Shown in pieces: positions 6,714-14,900 of a DNA stretch of 35,626 nt. This DNA comes from Rhizobiales bacterium 65-9 (lineage in GTDB: Bacteria > Pseudomonadota > Alphaproteobacteria > Rhizobiales > Beijerinckiaceae): contig MKVY01000040.1 in assembly GCA_001899525.1 (NCBI GenBank), positions 41,208 through 76,833 of the forward strand, read 5' to 3'. A program made the position numbers and the translations under genes. The notes under the pieces were generated by a model, which searched no databases, was not told the origin of the DNA, and was given only the letters and a program-made list of their open reading frames with translations. Numbering within the stretch: the stretch's first letter is position 1; each line of letters starts with the position of its first letter.

Positions 6714-8219
6714 TCAGCGCGCGTTGCGATAGGCGCGCGACGAGAACAGCGTGAGGAACAGGATCTTCACGTCGAGCGCGAACGACCAGTTGTCGATATA
6801 TTGCAGATCATGCTCGACGCGGCCGCGCATCTTGTCGTCGGTCGCGGTTTCGCCGCGGAAGCCGTTGACCTGCGCCCAGCCCGTGATGCCGGGCTTCACA
6901 TTGTGGCGGCGGGCGTAGAGCGCGATGCGCTGCATGTAGTGACGGTCGTGCGCCAGCGCGTGCGGACGCGGCCCGACGAGCGACATGTCTCCGCGCAGCA
7001 CGTTGAGGATCTGCGGCAATTCGTCGATGTTCCAGCGGCGCAGGAACGCGCCGACGCGCGTGATGCGCGGATCGTTGACGCGCGCCTGCTGAACGCTGGC
7101 GCCGTCGTCCATCGTCGTCATCGTGCGGAACTTGATGATGCGGAACGGTTGCTGGTTGAAGCCGTAGCGCTGCTGCGTGAAGAAAACCGGCCCGGCGCTG
7201 TCGAGCCTGATCAGCGCGCCGACGACAAGCGCCAGCGGCGACAGCAGAAAGACGCCCACGCCGGCGAGAACGACGTCGAACAGGCGCTTCAGCGCGACCT
7301 CCGGCCCGGACAAGGGCCGGCGGCTGATGGAGAGCAGCGAAATCTCGCCGATGCGCGACACCTGCGCGTCCGAGAAGCGCTCGAGAATCGGCTCCGAACC
7401 GAGATGAAGCGACGCAGGAATGGTGAGGAAGTTCTCGATGGCGCTGTCGACGACATCCGCCCGCTCGCGGTCGAGGACGATGAAGACATCGTCGGGATCG
7501 GCGATCCTGGCCTGCGCGACCGCGGCGCGCAGCTCCGTCTCGAGCGCCGCCGCGTCGCCGCCGATCGCCTTCGGGGTGATGTTGGCGAGGCCGACGATCT
7601 GAACGTTCTGGCTCAACGGCCAGTGGCGGCTGATGAAGGACAGCACGCCGGTGTCGGTTCCGACGACGAAAATGCGCTGCGCCAGGGCCGCGCTGTTGCG
7701 GCTGATCCGGCGCGCCAGAGCGTCCGTCAGCAGACGCGCGCCGGCGAGCATCGCGAAGCCGCTCACATAGGAGAACAGGAACGCGCCGCGCGAGAAGGCG
7801 GCTCCCGTCTTGCTGAAGAACACCAGCCCGAGACACAGGAAGAATGCGATATTCCATTCCTTGAACGCGAGAATGAGGTCCCGCCGCTCATCGAGCTTCG
7901 TCGCCATGTCGTCGCCCGCGCGCAGCAAGCCCTGGGCGACCACGAGAATGGCGATCAGCGCGCCCATCCACAGCAGCGCGGCCGGCGCGGCTGGCGCGCC
8001 GTAGAGAAGGTGGTGATAGAGGCCGCCGCCGATCAGCGCCGCGCCGAGAATCGCACAGGAGTCCGCGACCGGGCCGAAGAACAAAAAGAACGCGCGCGCG
8101 CTGCGGTTGGGGCGCCGCGCGCGAACCGGGGCGCGAAGCCCCGCCTTTGCGGCGTCCTTCCGGAGGGCGAGCCCATCATGCGACAGGGAGAGATTCGCAA
8201 CGGTCACACGATGCTCCAT
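6714..8219 (-). CDS. Undecaprenyl-phosphate glycosyl-1-phosphate transferase (WcaJ/ExoY-type priming enzyme)
   Basis: A 501-aa polyisoprenyl-phosphate hexose-1-phosphate transferase. The N-terminal part has several membrane segments and a CoA_binding_3-like domain (RIFVVGTDTGVLSF). The C-terminal catalytic domain (about 305-501) has every family block: a membrane-inserted helix after LKRLFDVVLAG, RIIKFRTM, WNIDELPQILNVLRGDMSLV, GPRPHA, and KPGITGWAQVNGFRGET. It would load the first sugar onto the lipid carrier. I start at the ATG at 8219; a GTG at 8207 has a better-placed GGAG, so the start is uncertain. An open frame to 8348 lacks family similarity. Confidence 0.92.
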   Translation of the reverse strand: MEHRVTVANLSLSHDGLALRKDAAKAGLRAPVRARRPNRSARAFFLFFGPVADSCAILGAALIGGGLYHHLLYGAPAAPAALLWMGALIAILVVAQGLLRAGDDMATKLDERRDLILAFKEWNIAFFLCLGLVFFSKTGAAFSRGAFLFSYVSGFAMLAGARLLTDALARRISRNSAALAQRIFVVGTDTGVLSFISRHWPLSQNVQIVGLANITPKAIGGDAAALETELRAAVAQARIADPDDVFIVLDRERADVVDSAIENFLTIPASLHLGSEPILERFSDAQVSRIGEISLLSISRRPLSGPEVALKRLFDVVLAGVGVFLLSPLALVVGALIRLDSAGPVFFTQQRYGFNQQPFRIIKFRTMTTMDDGASVQQARVNDPRITRVGAFLRRWNIDELPQILNVLRGDMSLVGPRPHALAHDRHYMQRIALYARRHNVKPGITGWAQVNGFRGETATDDKMRGRVEHDLQYIDNWSFALDVKILFLTLFSSRAYRNAR

Positions 8220-8361
8220 TTTGAAACAACTGATCGCTTCGTTGTGGCTTAACGCGCCAGACGACGCTGGCCTGCGCCTCGCCAAGCACCTCCCGTTCCA
8301 CCAGGGCGACCCGGTAGGGTGAACGGTTCGTAAAGAAAGGACCGGCATCCTGCGGCCGCCG

Positions 8362-8379
8362 CGCGCCCGTCAGGGCGCG
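8362..8379 (+). other. Hairpin in the leader of the co-polymerase gene
   Basis: CGCGCCC (8362-8368) and GGGCGCG (8373-8379) form a perfect 7-bp stem with a GTCA loop, 22 nt before the start codon of the Wzz-like gene. It could affect translation; nothing indicates a terminator because no T run follows. Confidence 0.4.
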
Positions 8380-8401
8380 GCAACCGTGCAAGGACTTTCC
8401 C

Positions 8402-10468
8402 ATGTCGTCGGCGACGGCGCACGACATCGACTCCGGCGACGCTTCATCAATGCGCGCCTCCCGGAACGACGAGGCGAAGAGCTTCGGCGAACTGATGGTT
8501 ACGCTTCGCCGCAGGCTGGGACTGATCGCGCTGATCGCGGCCATCGTGATCGGCGCCGCGCTGTTTTACACCATCGTCGCGACGCCGCTGTTCACGGCGT
8601 CCGCCGTGGTGCTGCTGGAGCCGCGGTCGTCGCTCTCCCAGGCGGACGGCGCGCGCTATTCCTTCGCGAGCGACAGCGCGCTCGTCGACAGCCAGATGAA
8701 GCTCCTGACCTCCGAAACCGTGCTGCGGCGGGCGGCGGATCGCGAGAACCTCCAGGACGATCCGGAATTCGGCGCGCCGAAGCCTGGCCTGCTGCGATCG
8801 ATCCTCGTCATGCTCGGCGTCGCGAAAGGCGGCGAGGAGCAGAACGCGGAGACGATCAACGCGACGGTGCGCGCGCTGTCGGAGGCGGTGTCGGTCAAGC
8901 GGCCGGAGCGGACCTATGTGATGGAGGTCTCGGTGGTCTCCAGGGATGCGAGAAAATCCGCGCGGCTCGCCAACGCGGTGGCCGAAGCCTACATCGCCGA
9001 CCAGACCGACGCGCGCAGCGACGTCTCGCGCCGGGAACAGACCTATCTCGACGGCAATATCGACGAGTTGCGCAAGAAGATCGAGACGGCCGAGCGGAAC
9101 GTCGAGGCGTTCAAGGAGCAGAACAGAATCGTCGGCGCTTCCGGCAAGCTCGTCAACGAGCAGATGCTGACCGAGGTCAACACCGAGCTTGCGGCGGCGC
9201 GCACGAAGGTGTCCGAGGCGCGCGCGCGCTACGATCAGGTGAAGAAGATCGGAGCTTCCGGCCGCCCGATCGACGCGCTGCCGGATGCGCTCAAGTCGCC
9301 GGTGATCGAAAAACTCCGCATCCAGTTCGCGGAGATCGTGCGGCAGGAGGCGAACGCCAAGACGACGCTCGGCGAGCGCCATCCGCAATATCGGGAAATC
9401 CAGCAGCAGTTGCGCGACACGCGGCGCCTGATCTCGGAAGAGCTCAACCGGATCGTCGAAGGCGCGCAGAGCGACATGCGCGTTGCCGAAGCCAGCGAGG
9501 CGTCGATCTCGCGGCAGGTCGACCAGCTCAAGTCCGAAACCACGACGACGAATCAGTCGATCGTGCGGCTGCGCGAACTCGAGCGCGAGGTCGACGCGAA
9601 CAAGGCGGTGCTCGACAATCTGCTGCGGGCCAAGGGCAACGTGACCCGCGACAGCGTCGACATGCCGATCGCGCGCATCATCGCGCGCGCGGCGGCGCCG
9701 ACCGGGCCTTCAAGCCCGCGCCGCATTCCCATCATGATTCTCGCGGCGACGATCGGTCTCGGTCTCGGGGTGGTCGCCGCCTTCGCGGCGGAAGGCCTCA
9801 GCGCCTCGCCCCGCCGCGCGCAAACCGCCCCGGTTCTGCCGGCGTGGACCGTGTTTCGCTTTCCGGCGGCGGCCGAAAGGTCGCCCGATGCGGACGATGC
9901 GCGCCGGACCATTCGGGCGCTGGTCGACCGCATTCCGGTCCGCGCTCCGCCAGCCGGACCCGCGACCTGCCTCATCATCAATTGCGGCGCGCCGAATCCT
10001 GACGCGTTCGCGCTCGCGCTTGCGCGCGCATGTCTCGCGTCCGAGCGCTCCACGCTTCTGATCGAACTCAGCGCGCGCGCGGGCAAGGTGGCCCATGGGC
10101 TCGCGCGCGATCTGCCTGTCGGCGCCGTCAAGCTGGACGCGGGCGAAAACGCGATCGGCATTCTCGCCGGCGACGACAAGGGTCGCAACCTCGTCATCGT
10201 TCCGGGCGCAGCCGGACAACGCGATCTGCGCGCGCCGACCGGCGTTTCGAGCGAGGTGAGGCGCTTCGGCGCCGCCGACGAATTCGACGTCGTCGTCGCT
10301 TACGCGCCGCATGCGCGCGCGACGCCGGCCGGAACGCGGCCGGCCGCCGCGTCGGACGTCATCGTCATTCTCGTGAGCGAAGCGATGACGCCCGATCAGC
10401 GCGCTTTCGTGGACGGGCTGATGGCGATCGCGTCGGAGCGCTGCGCCGTGGTCGCGCAGGCGGCATGA
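8402..10468 (+). CDS. Wzz/ExoP-like polysaccharide co-polymerase with degenerate BY-kinase domain
   Basis: A 688-aa inner-membrane protein. TM1 is near residues 39-60; a large periplasmic region rich in coiled coil follows, with the GNVR-like stretch RLRELEREVDANKAVLDNLL; TM2 is near 441-464, preceded by a Pro-rich segment (APTGPSSPRRIP). The last 170 residues resemble the cytoplasmic BY-kinase domain of ExoP/GumC/Wzc relatives, but the expected P-loop is replaced by NCGAPNPDAFAL and Walker A' (LLID.D) by LLIELS. There is no Tyr-rich tail. It should control chain length and export but probably cannot phosphorylate. An AAGGA ribosome-binding site sits 7 nt before the ATG, and the stop overlaps the next start (ATGA). 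Confidence 0.9.
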   Translation: MSSATAHDIDSGDASSMRASRNDEAKSFGELMVTLRRRLGLIALIAAIVIGAALFYTIVATPLFTASAVVLLEPRSSLSQADGARYSFASDSALVDSQMKLLTSETVLRRAADRENLQDDPEFGAPKPGLLRSILVMLGVAKGGEEQNAETINATVRALSEAVSVKRPERTYVMEVSVVSRDARKSARLANAVAEAYIADQTDARSDVSRREQTYLDGNIDELRKKIETAERNVEAFKEQNRIVGASGKLVNEQMLTEVNTELAAARTKVSEARARYDQVKKIGASGRPIDALPDALKSPVIEKLRIQFAEIVRQEANAKTTLGERHPQYREIQQQLRDTRRLISEELNRIVEGAQSDMRVAEASEASISRQVDQLKSETTTTNQSIVRLRELEREVDANKAVLDNLLRAKGNVTRDSVDMPIARIIARAAAPTGPSSPRRIPIMILAATIGLGLGVVAAFAAEGLSASPRRAQTAPVLPAWTVFRFPAAAERSPDADDARRTIRALVDRIPVRAPPAGPATCLIINCGAPNPDAFALALARACLASERSTLLIELSARAGKVAHGLARDLPVGAVKLDAGENAIGILAGDDKGRNLVIVPGAAGQRDLRAPTGVSSEVRRFGAADEFDVVVAYAPHARATPAGTRPAAASDVIVILVSEAMTPDQRAFVDGLMAIASERCAVVAQAA

Positions 10469-11769
10469 CCGCCGCATCCGCGCGCGACGGGATGGCGGTC
10501 GGCCGCGCCGCGCGTGGCGACATCGCCGCGCTGGCGCTGATCTGCGCCCGCGGGCTGACGATCCTGTCGGTCGTTCTTCTGTTCTGCGTGTCGTCGATGC
10601 TGCTGCAGCATGTCGGCTACAATTACGAGACGCCGGGCGGTTCGCCGCTTGAGAAGATGCATCCAGGCACGCTGGTCGCCGCGCTCGCCGCGCTGGCGCT
10701 GCTGGCGAGCCGCGCGCGTCCGTTCGCCTTCATCGCGGAGATTCTCGCCCGCCATCTCGGCATGGCGGCGTTCGTCTGCGTCTGGTGCGTGCTGCTCGCC
10801 TATCTTCTTCTCGTGCAGAAATCGCCGTTCACAGCGATCATCGACACGTTTCTCCTGCCGGTGATCATGTTCGTGCTGATCGGCGCGCAGCGCGCGCAGC
10901 TCGAAAGGCCGCTGGAGATTTTTCTGCACGCGTTTCTCGCGGTCAACTGCCTGCTCGGCCTGTTCGAGGTCGCAAGCGGCTGGCGGCTCGTCCCCTACGT
11001 CGCCAACGGCGTTCCCATCCTCGACGACTGGCGCGCGACAGCCATCCTGGGGCATCCGCTCGCGAACGCGTCGATCACGGGCTGCTATCTGCTGGTGCTC
11101 ATGCTAGGCGGAGGCGAACGCCTGCGCGGCGCTCCGCGCGCAGCCATGCTTTGCCTCACCGTCGCGGCGATGGTGGCGTTCGGCGGCCGCGCGGCGACGG
11201 CGCTGCTGTTTCTCTTCGCAGGGCCCGTCGCGTTCATCAGATTCCTGACGGCGATCGCCTATGGCCGCGCCACGGCGTTTCGCGCCGCGCTCATCGCGTT
11301 CGCCGTGTTCGCCGCGCCGATCCTGCTGATGGTTCTCGCGGAGGCCGGCGCCTTCGATCAGTTCATCAGCCGCTTCATCGACGACAGAGGCAGCGCGCAG
11401 GCGCGCGTCGCGATGTTCGACCTGTTCGACTATCTGTCCTGGCGCGACATCCTGATCGGTCCCGATCCGGCGCTGATCGATACGCTCAAGCAGATCGAAG
11501 GGCTTGAGTTCGGCATCGAGAGCTTCTGGGTTTCGTCCATTCTCGCCTACGGCCTCATCATGGCCGGCATCGTCTATGTCAGCCTTTTTCTCTTCTGTCG
11601 CGATCTCGCGCGCGCCACGCGGCCGGCCGCATGGATGCTGCTCGGCTATTTCTTCGCAGTCGCCAGCACGTCGGTCAGCCTGTCGGCCAAGTCGGCGATC
11701 CTCGCCATCGTCGTCATCCTGGCGATGGTTCTGCTGCCGCCGCGACGGAAGCGCGCGGTGGGCGCATGA
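10465..11769 (+). CDS. O-antigen ligase/polymerase-like membrane protein (Wzy type)
   Basis: A 434-aa polytopic membrane protein with roughly ten hydrophobic segments. Its central hydrophobic block containing GGRAATALLFLFAGP, followed by a long loop ending near GPDPALID, fits the Wzy/WaaL superfamily, in which a periplasmic loop binds the lipid-linked glycan. It would polymerise repeat units exported to the periplasm. The start ATG overlaps the co-polymerase stop (ATGA), and its own stop overlaps the following glycosyltransferase, so the three are translationally coupled. Polymerase versus ligase cannot be separated by sequence; EPS context favours polymerase. Confidence 0.8.
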   Translation: MTAASARDGMAVGRAARGDIAALALICARGLTILSVVLLFCVSSMLLQHVGYNYETPGGSPLEKMHPGTLVAALAALALLASRARPFAFIAEILARHLGMAAFVCVWCVLLAYLLLVQKSPFTAIIDTFLLPVIMFVLIGAQRAQLERPLEIFLHAFLAVNCLLGLFEVASGWRLVPYVANGVPILDDWRATAILGHPLANASITGCYLLVLMLGGGERLRGAPRAAMLCLTVAAMVAFGGRAATALLFLFAGPVAFIRFLTAIAYGRATAFRAALIAFAVFAAPILLMVLAEAGAFDQFISRFIDDRGSAQARVAMFDLFDYLSWRDILIGPDPALIDTLKQIEGLEFGIESFWVSSILAYGLIMAGIVYVSLFLFCRDLARATRPAAWMLLGYFFAVASTSVSLSAKSAILAIVVILAMVLLPPRRKRAVGA

Positions 11770-12824
11770 GCCTCTCTCCGACAATCTCCGCCATCGTCGA
11801 TGAAACCCATTGCGGGCGGCATGTGACCGGCATCGAGCGGATCACGCTCGAGCTCTTCTCCCAACAGGCGCTCGCGCCGTTCGACGTCCTCCCCGTCCGC
11901 TCCAGCAGCAGGAAGCGCATGGTGTGGGATCAGAACGTGGTCCTGCCTCTGCGGTCGATTCAAAATCCCGCCGCGCTCGTGCTCTGCTCCGGCTTTCCGC
12001 CGGCGCCGGCGCTGACCTTGCGAGGGTCGCGCGTCGTCACTTACATTCACGATCTTTTCCTCCTGACGCGGCCGGCCGACCTGAACTGGCGCGCGCGCGC
12101 CTATATGGCGCCGTCGCTGCGGTTCGCGCTGCGCCGCTTGCGGAACTTCTTCGTCAATTCCGAAGCGACGCTGCATGAGCTGCGGCGTTTCGCGAGACCT
12201 GACGCGGACATCAGGCTCTATCGGCCGGAGGTGCGCAACGTTCTCGGGCTGGCGCCGACGGACCGCAGCGCGCGCGCCGTTGCAGACGGGCCGCGCCTGG
12301 CGGCGCTCGGCACGATCGAGCCGCGCAAGAATCTGCGCGCCGCCGCCGCGATCGTGGCGGCGCTGCGCGAGCGCGGCGCGCCGGGCGCGACGCTCGATCT
12401 GATCGGCCGCGAGGGATGGGGCGGGGAAGCGGACAGGCTTCGCGGGCTGCCGGGCGTCACGCTGCGCGGCTATCTGCCGGCGGACGAGATCAGGTCCATC
12501 GTCGACGGCGCCGACATGCTGATCTCCACCTCCCATGCCGAAGGCCTCGGGCTTCCGCTGCTCGAATCGCAATATTCGGCGCTGCCGATCGCCGCGCCCG
12601 ATCAGCCCGTGTTCCGTGAGGCGCTGGCGGACAGCGGAATTTTCATCGACCCATCCGATCCGCGCGCATCGGCCGACAGGATTCTCGCGGCGTTGCGGAC
12701 AGCGGATTCGCGCCGCCGCGCCGCCGTCGCTAGCCTCGCGAACATCGCGCGCTGGAACGCGCAGGCGCGCGAGGACCATCAGGCGGCGATCGCCTGGCTG
12801 CGGGAGCTTGCAGAAAAACTGTAA
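11766..12824 (+). CDS. Glycosyltransferase family 4 protein
   Basis: A 352-aa GT-B glycosyltransferase. Its N-terminal domain has HVTGIERITLELF, the acceptor-side glycine motif variant; the C-terminal nucleotide-sugar domain has LGTIEPRKNL, a DLIGREGWGG strand and the family signature SHAEGLGLPLLESQYSALP with the EX7E glutamates. It should add one sugar to the lipid-linked repeat unit at the cytoplasmic face. Its ATG overlaps the stop of the polymerase gene, and only 4 nt separate its stop from the convergent GH10 gene. Donor and linkage are not predictable. Confidence 0.88.
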   Translation: MSLSPTISAIVDETHCGRHVTGIERITLELFSQQALAPFDVLPVRSSSRKRMVWDQNVVLPLRSIQNPAALVLCSGFPPAPALTLRGSRVVTYIHDLFLLTRPADLNWRARAYMAPSLRFALRRLRNFFVNSEATLHELRRFARPDADIRLYRPEVRNVLGLAPTDRSARAVADGPRLAALGTIEPRKNLRAAAAIVAALRERGAPGATLDLIGREGWGGEADRLRGLPGVTLRGYLPADEIRSIVDGADMLISTSHAEGLGLPLLESQYSALPIAAPDQPVFREALADSGIFIDPSDPRASADRILAALRTADSRRRAAVASLANIARWNAQAREDHQAAIAWLRELAEKL

Positions 12825-12828
12825 TTGA

Positions 12829-13914
12829 TCAGGGAAGCGAGCGACGCGAAAAAGCGTCCGCCATCGCGAGCCAAGCTGGCTTTCTCTGGAATTCGCCGTC
12901 AAATGGCAGCGGCCGCGGCGGACGTGTCATTTTCAGCGACGCCATCACCGCGGGATCGCGGTACCAGCTATAACCGTCCGCGAGCTGCCAGTTGATGACG
13001 ATCTTCACCGCGGGAACCGCGAGCGCGCTGTCCAAGAAGGCGCCGTAGCGCGCGGCCACTTTTCGGTCGCGCTCGGCGACGTCGTCGGGGAAGCTGCTGT
13101 CGTCGACGTCGAGCTCGGTCAAGTAAATGTCCAGGCCGCGCTGCGCGATCTTGCCGAGGAAATCGACGAACACGGCGTCGGAGAACTCATGTTGCGGCTG
13201 GAGATGCGCCTGCAGGCCTATCGCGTGAAGCGGCGCGCCGTCGTCGAGCAGATTGTCGATCAATGCGAGCAACTGACGCCGCACGGTCTGGCCCAGCCGG
13301 TCGTTGCGCTCGCAGAACGCCTCGTTCAGCGTGAGCCGCGCTTGTGAATCGGCGGCCGCCGCCCGCCGGAAGGCGTGGCGGACATAGGACGGGCCGATCG
13401 CGTCGTACCATGGGCCGCGCCGGAAGCCGCGCGGCGCATTGTGATCCGGCCAGATGGCTTCGTTGACCACGTCCCAGGAGTGAAGCCGACCGGCGTAGTG
13501 AGACACGGTCTCATCGATATGCCGGTCAAAAAGAGTTTCGATCTCCCGGCGCGACAGCTTGCGCACCCATGAGGGCAGGTATTCGTTCCAGATCAGCGCC
13601 GTTCCGCGCACCTGTAGTCCCACCTCGCGCGCGAAATCGACCAGCCTGTCGCCGGCCGTGAAGTCGGCGTCCACGGAGCGCGGCCGCAGCGCGTCGAATT
13701 TCAGCGCATAGTCGGTGGTGACGATCGCCGTCTCGCGCCGATAGAGATCGTGATAGGCGTCGTTCTCGAACACGTCCTTCGCGATCGACGCGCCGTAGAG
13801 CAGGCCCCGGCGGCCGGCGATCGCGGCGAGCCCGTCGCTTTCCGCGGCGCGCGCGGAAGCGGAGGCCGCCAGCGCGGCGCCTGCAAGAAGGGTCTGACGG
13901 CGCGTCAGAGTCAT
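12829..13914 (-). CDS. Tat-exported GH10 family endo-beta-1,4-glycanase (xylanase-like)
   Basis: A 361-aa enzyme. The start at 13914 is set by GGAGGAG 4 nt upstream; the N-terminus carries a Tat signal (LTRRQTLLAG then AALAASASARA). The (beta/alpha)8 domain of glycoside hydrolase family 10 follows: RGTALIWNEYLPSW, SWDVVNEAIW with acid/base Glu152, LNEAFCE, IGLQAHLQP, and LTELDVDD with nucleophile Glu267, then INWQLADGYSW. GH10 enzymes cleave beta-1,4-xylan and related beta-1,4 glycans with retention. Inside an EPS locus it is more likely to trim or release the organism's own polymer than to feed on plant xylan, but that is inference. Confidence 0.9.
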   Translation of the reverse strand: MTLTRRQTLLAGAALAASASARAAESDGLAAIAGRRGLLYGASIAKDVFENDAYHDLYRRETAIVTTDYALKFDALRPRSVDADFTAGDRLVDFAREVGLQVRGTALIWNEYLPSWVRKLSRREIETLFDRHIDETVSHYAGRLHSWDVVNEAIWPDHNAPRGFRRGPWYDAIGPSYVRHAFRRAAAADSQARLTLNEAFCERNDRLGQTVRRQLLALIDNLLDDGAPLHAIGLQAHLQPQHEFSDAVFVDFLGKIAQRGLDIYLTELDVDDSSFPDDVAERDRKVAARYGAFLDSALAVPAVKIVINWQLADGYSWYRDPAVMASLKMTRPPRPLPFDGEFQRKPAWLAMADAFSRRSLP

Positions 13915-13918
13915 GATT

Positions 13919-13925
13919 CTCCTCC
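13919..13925 (-). promoter_or_regulatory. Strong ribosome-binding site of the GH10 gene
   Basis: Read on the minus strand this is GGAGGAG, 4 nt before the ATG at 13914. It rules out the in-frame upstream start at 13977. Confidence 0.8.
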
Positions 13926-14072
13926 GGCGTCGCCAGATTTCGAGACGGCGCCTGCTTCGTCGCGGACGATCGAGCAAGAGGCGGGCCAGCGCGCGCCATC
14001 GATTCTTAACCCTATCCGCTCGGCTTCGGCCGGGAAGGCCGCCGGCGGCAAACCGTTTGCGACTGCGGCCGC

Positions 14073-14900
14073 ATGTCGAGCATTTCCGTCTCCAACCGTC
14101 CCGAATTGACGCAATCCGCGCCGCTTCAACGCGTGACGCCGCTCGCGTTTGTCGATGGTCAGCCCGTCAATGTCGCGACGCAGGACGATGCGATCCGACA
14201 CTGCATGCGCCATCTTTCCGAGGGGAAGGGGTTCACCCTCTTCACGCTCAATCTCGATCATCTGGTTCAACTCCGGGAAAGCCGAGCCTTCCAGGCGGCC
14301 TACGCGAACGCGACGTTCGTCACCGCCGACGGGGCGCCGGTCGCGCGGCTCGCGCGCCGGTTCGACGAGTCCATCATCCGCACCACCGGCGCCGATCTGG
14401 TGGACCCGCTCTGCGCGGTGGCGGCCTGGACGCAGACGCCGATCTACCTGTTCGGCGCGGACGAGCAGACGCTGACGCGCGTCGCCGAAAGGCTCAGCCG
14501 GGATCATCCCTCGCTTGTTATCGCGGGCATGGAGGCGCCGCCGCGAGGCTTCGATCCTTTCGGCCCCGAGGCCGACGCGGCGGCGGAACGCATCGCGCGC
14601 TCGGGCGCGAAGCTGTGCTTCGTCGCGCTCGGCGCGCCCAAGCAGGAGTTGTTCGCGGACCGCATGTTCCGCCGCTATCCGACGGTGGGATGGCTCGGCG
14701 TCGGGGCGGCGCTCGATTTCATGGCCGGCGGCCGGATGCGGGCGCCGCGCCTGTTCCGCGACATCGGTCTCGAATGGTGCTGGCGCCTCGCGCAGGAGCC
14801 GCGACGTCTCGGCGCGCGCTATGCGCGCTGCGCCGCGCTGCTGGCGCGGCTGTCCTTCGGCCCGCCGTCGCGCATGCGTCACGTCGAGTTATCGCAATGA
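14073..14900 (+). CDS. WecG/TagA/CpsF-family glycosyltransferase
   Basis: A 275-aa GT26 protein. Family blocks are all seen: FTLNLDHLVQLRES (57-70), TADGAPVARLARRF (84-97), RTTGADLVDPLC, YLFGADEQTL, FVALGAPKQELF and GVGAALDFMAGGRMRAPRLF. These enzymes add N-acetylmannosaminuronic acid, ManNAc or related sugars to a polyprenyl-diphosphate-linked acceptor. Here it is likely the second-step or later transferase of the EPS repeat. It is divergent from the GH10 gene with a 158-nt spacer, and its stop overlaps the next ATG (ATGA), which shows coupling with the following glycosyltransferase. Confidence 0.92.
   Translation: MSSISVSNRPELTQSAPLQRVTPLAFVDGQPVNVATQDDAIRHCMRHLSEGKGFTLFTLNLDHLVQLRESRAFQAAYANATFVTADGAPVARLARRFDESIIRTTGADLVDPLCAVAAWTQTPIYLFGADEQTLTRVAERLSRDHPSLVIAGMEAPPRGFDPFGPEADAAAERIARSGAKLCFVALGAPKQELFADRMFRRYPTVGWLGVGAALDFMAGGRMRAPRLFRDIGLEWCWRLAQEPRRLGARYARCAALLARLSFGPPSRMRHVELSQ

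Noticed and set aside
6801-8252. 483-residue plus-strand frame opposite the priming transferase
   Set aside because: The opposite strand encodes every motif of the transferase family; this frame is His/Arg/Asp-rich with no recognisable domain.
13990-14072. TTAACCCTAT at about 14006 as a CtrA site upstream of the WecG-like gene
   Set aside because: Only one half-site is present; no second TTAA at the required spacing.
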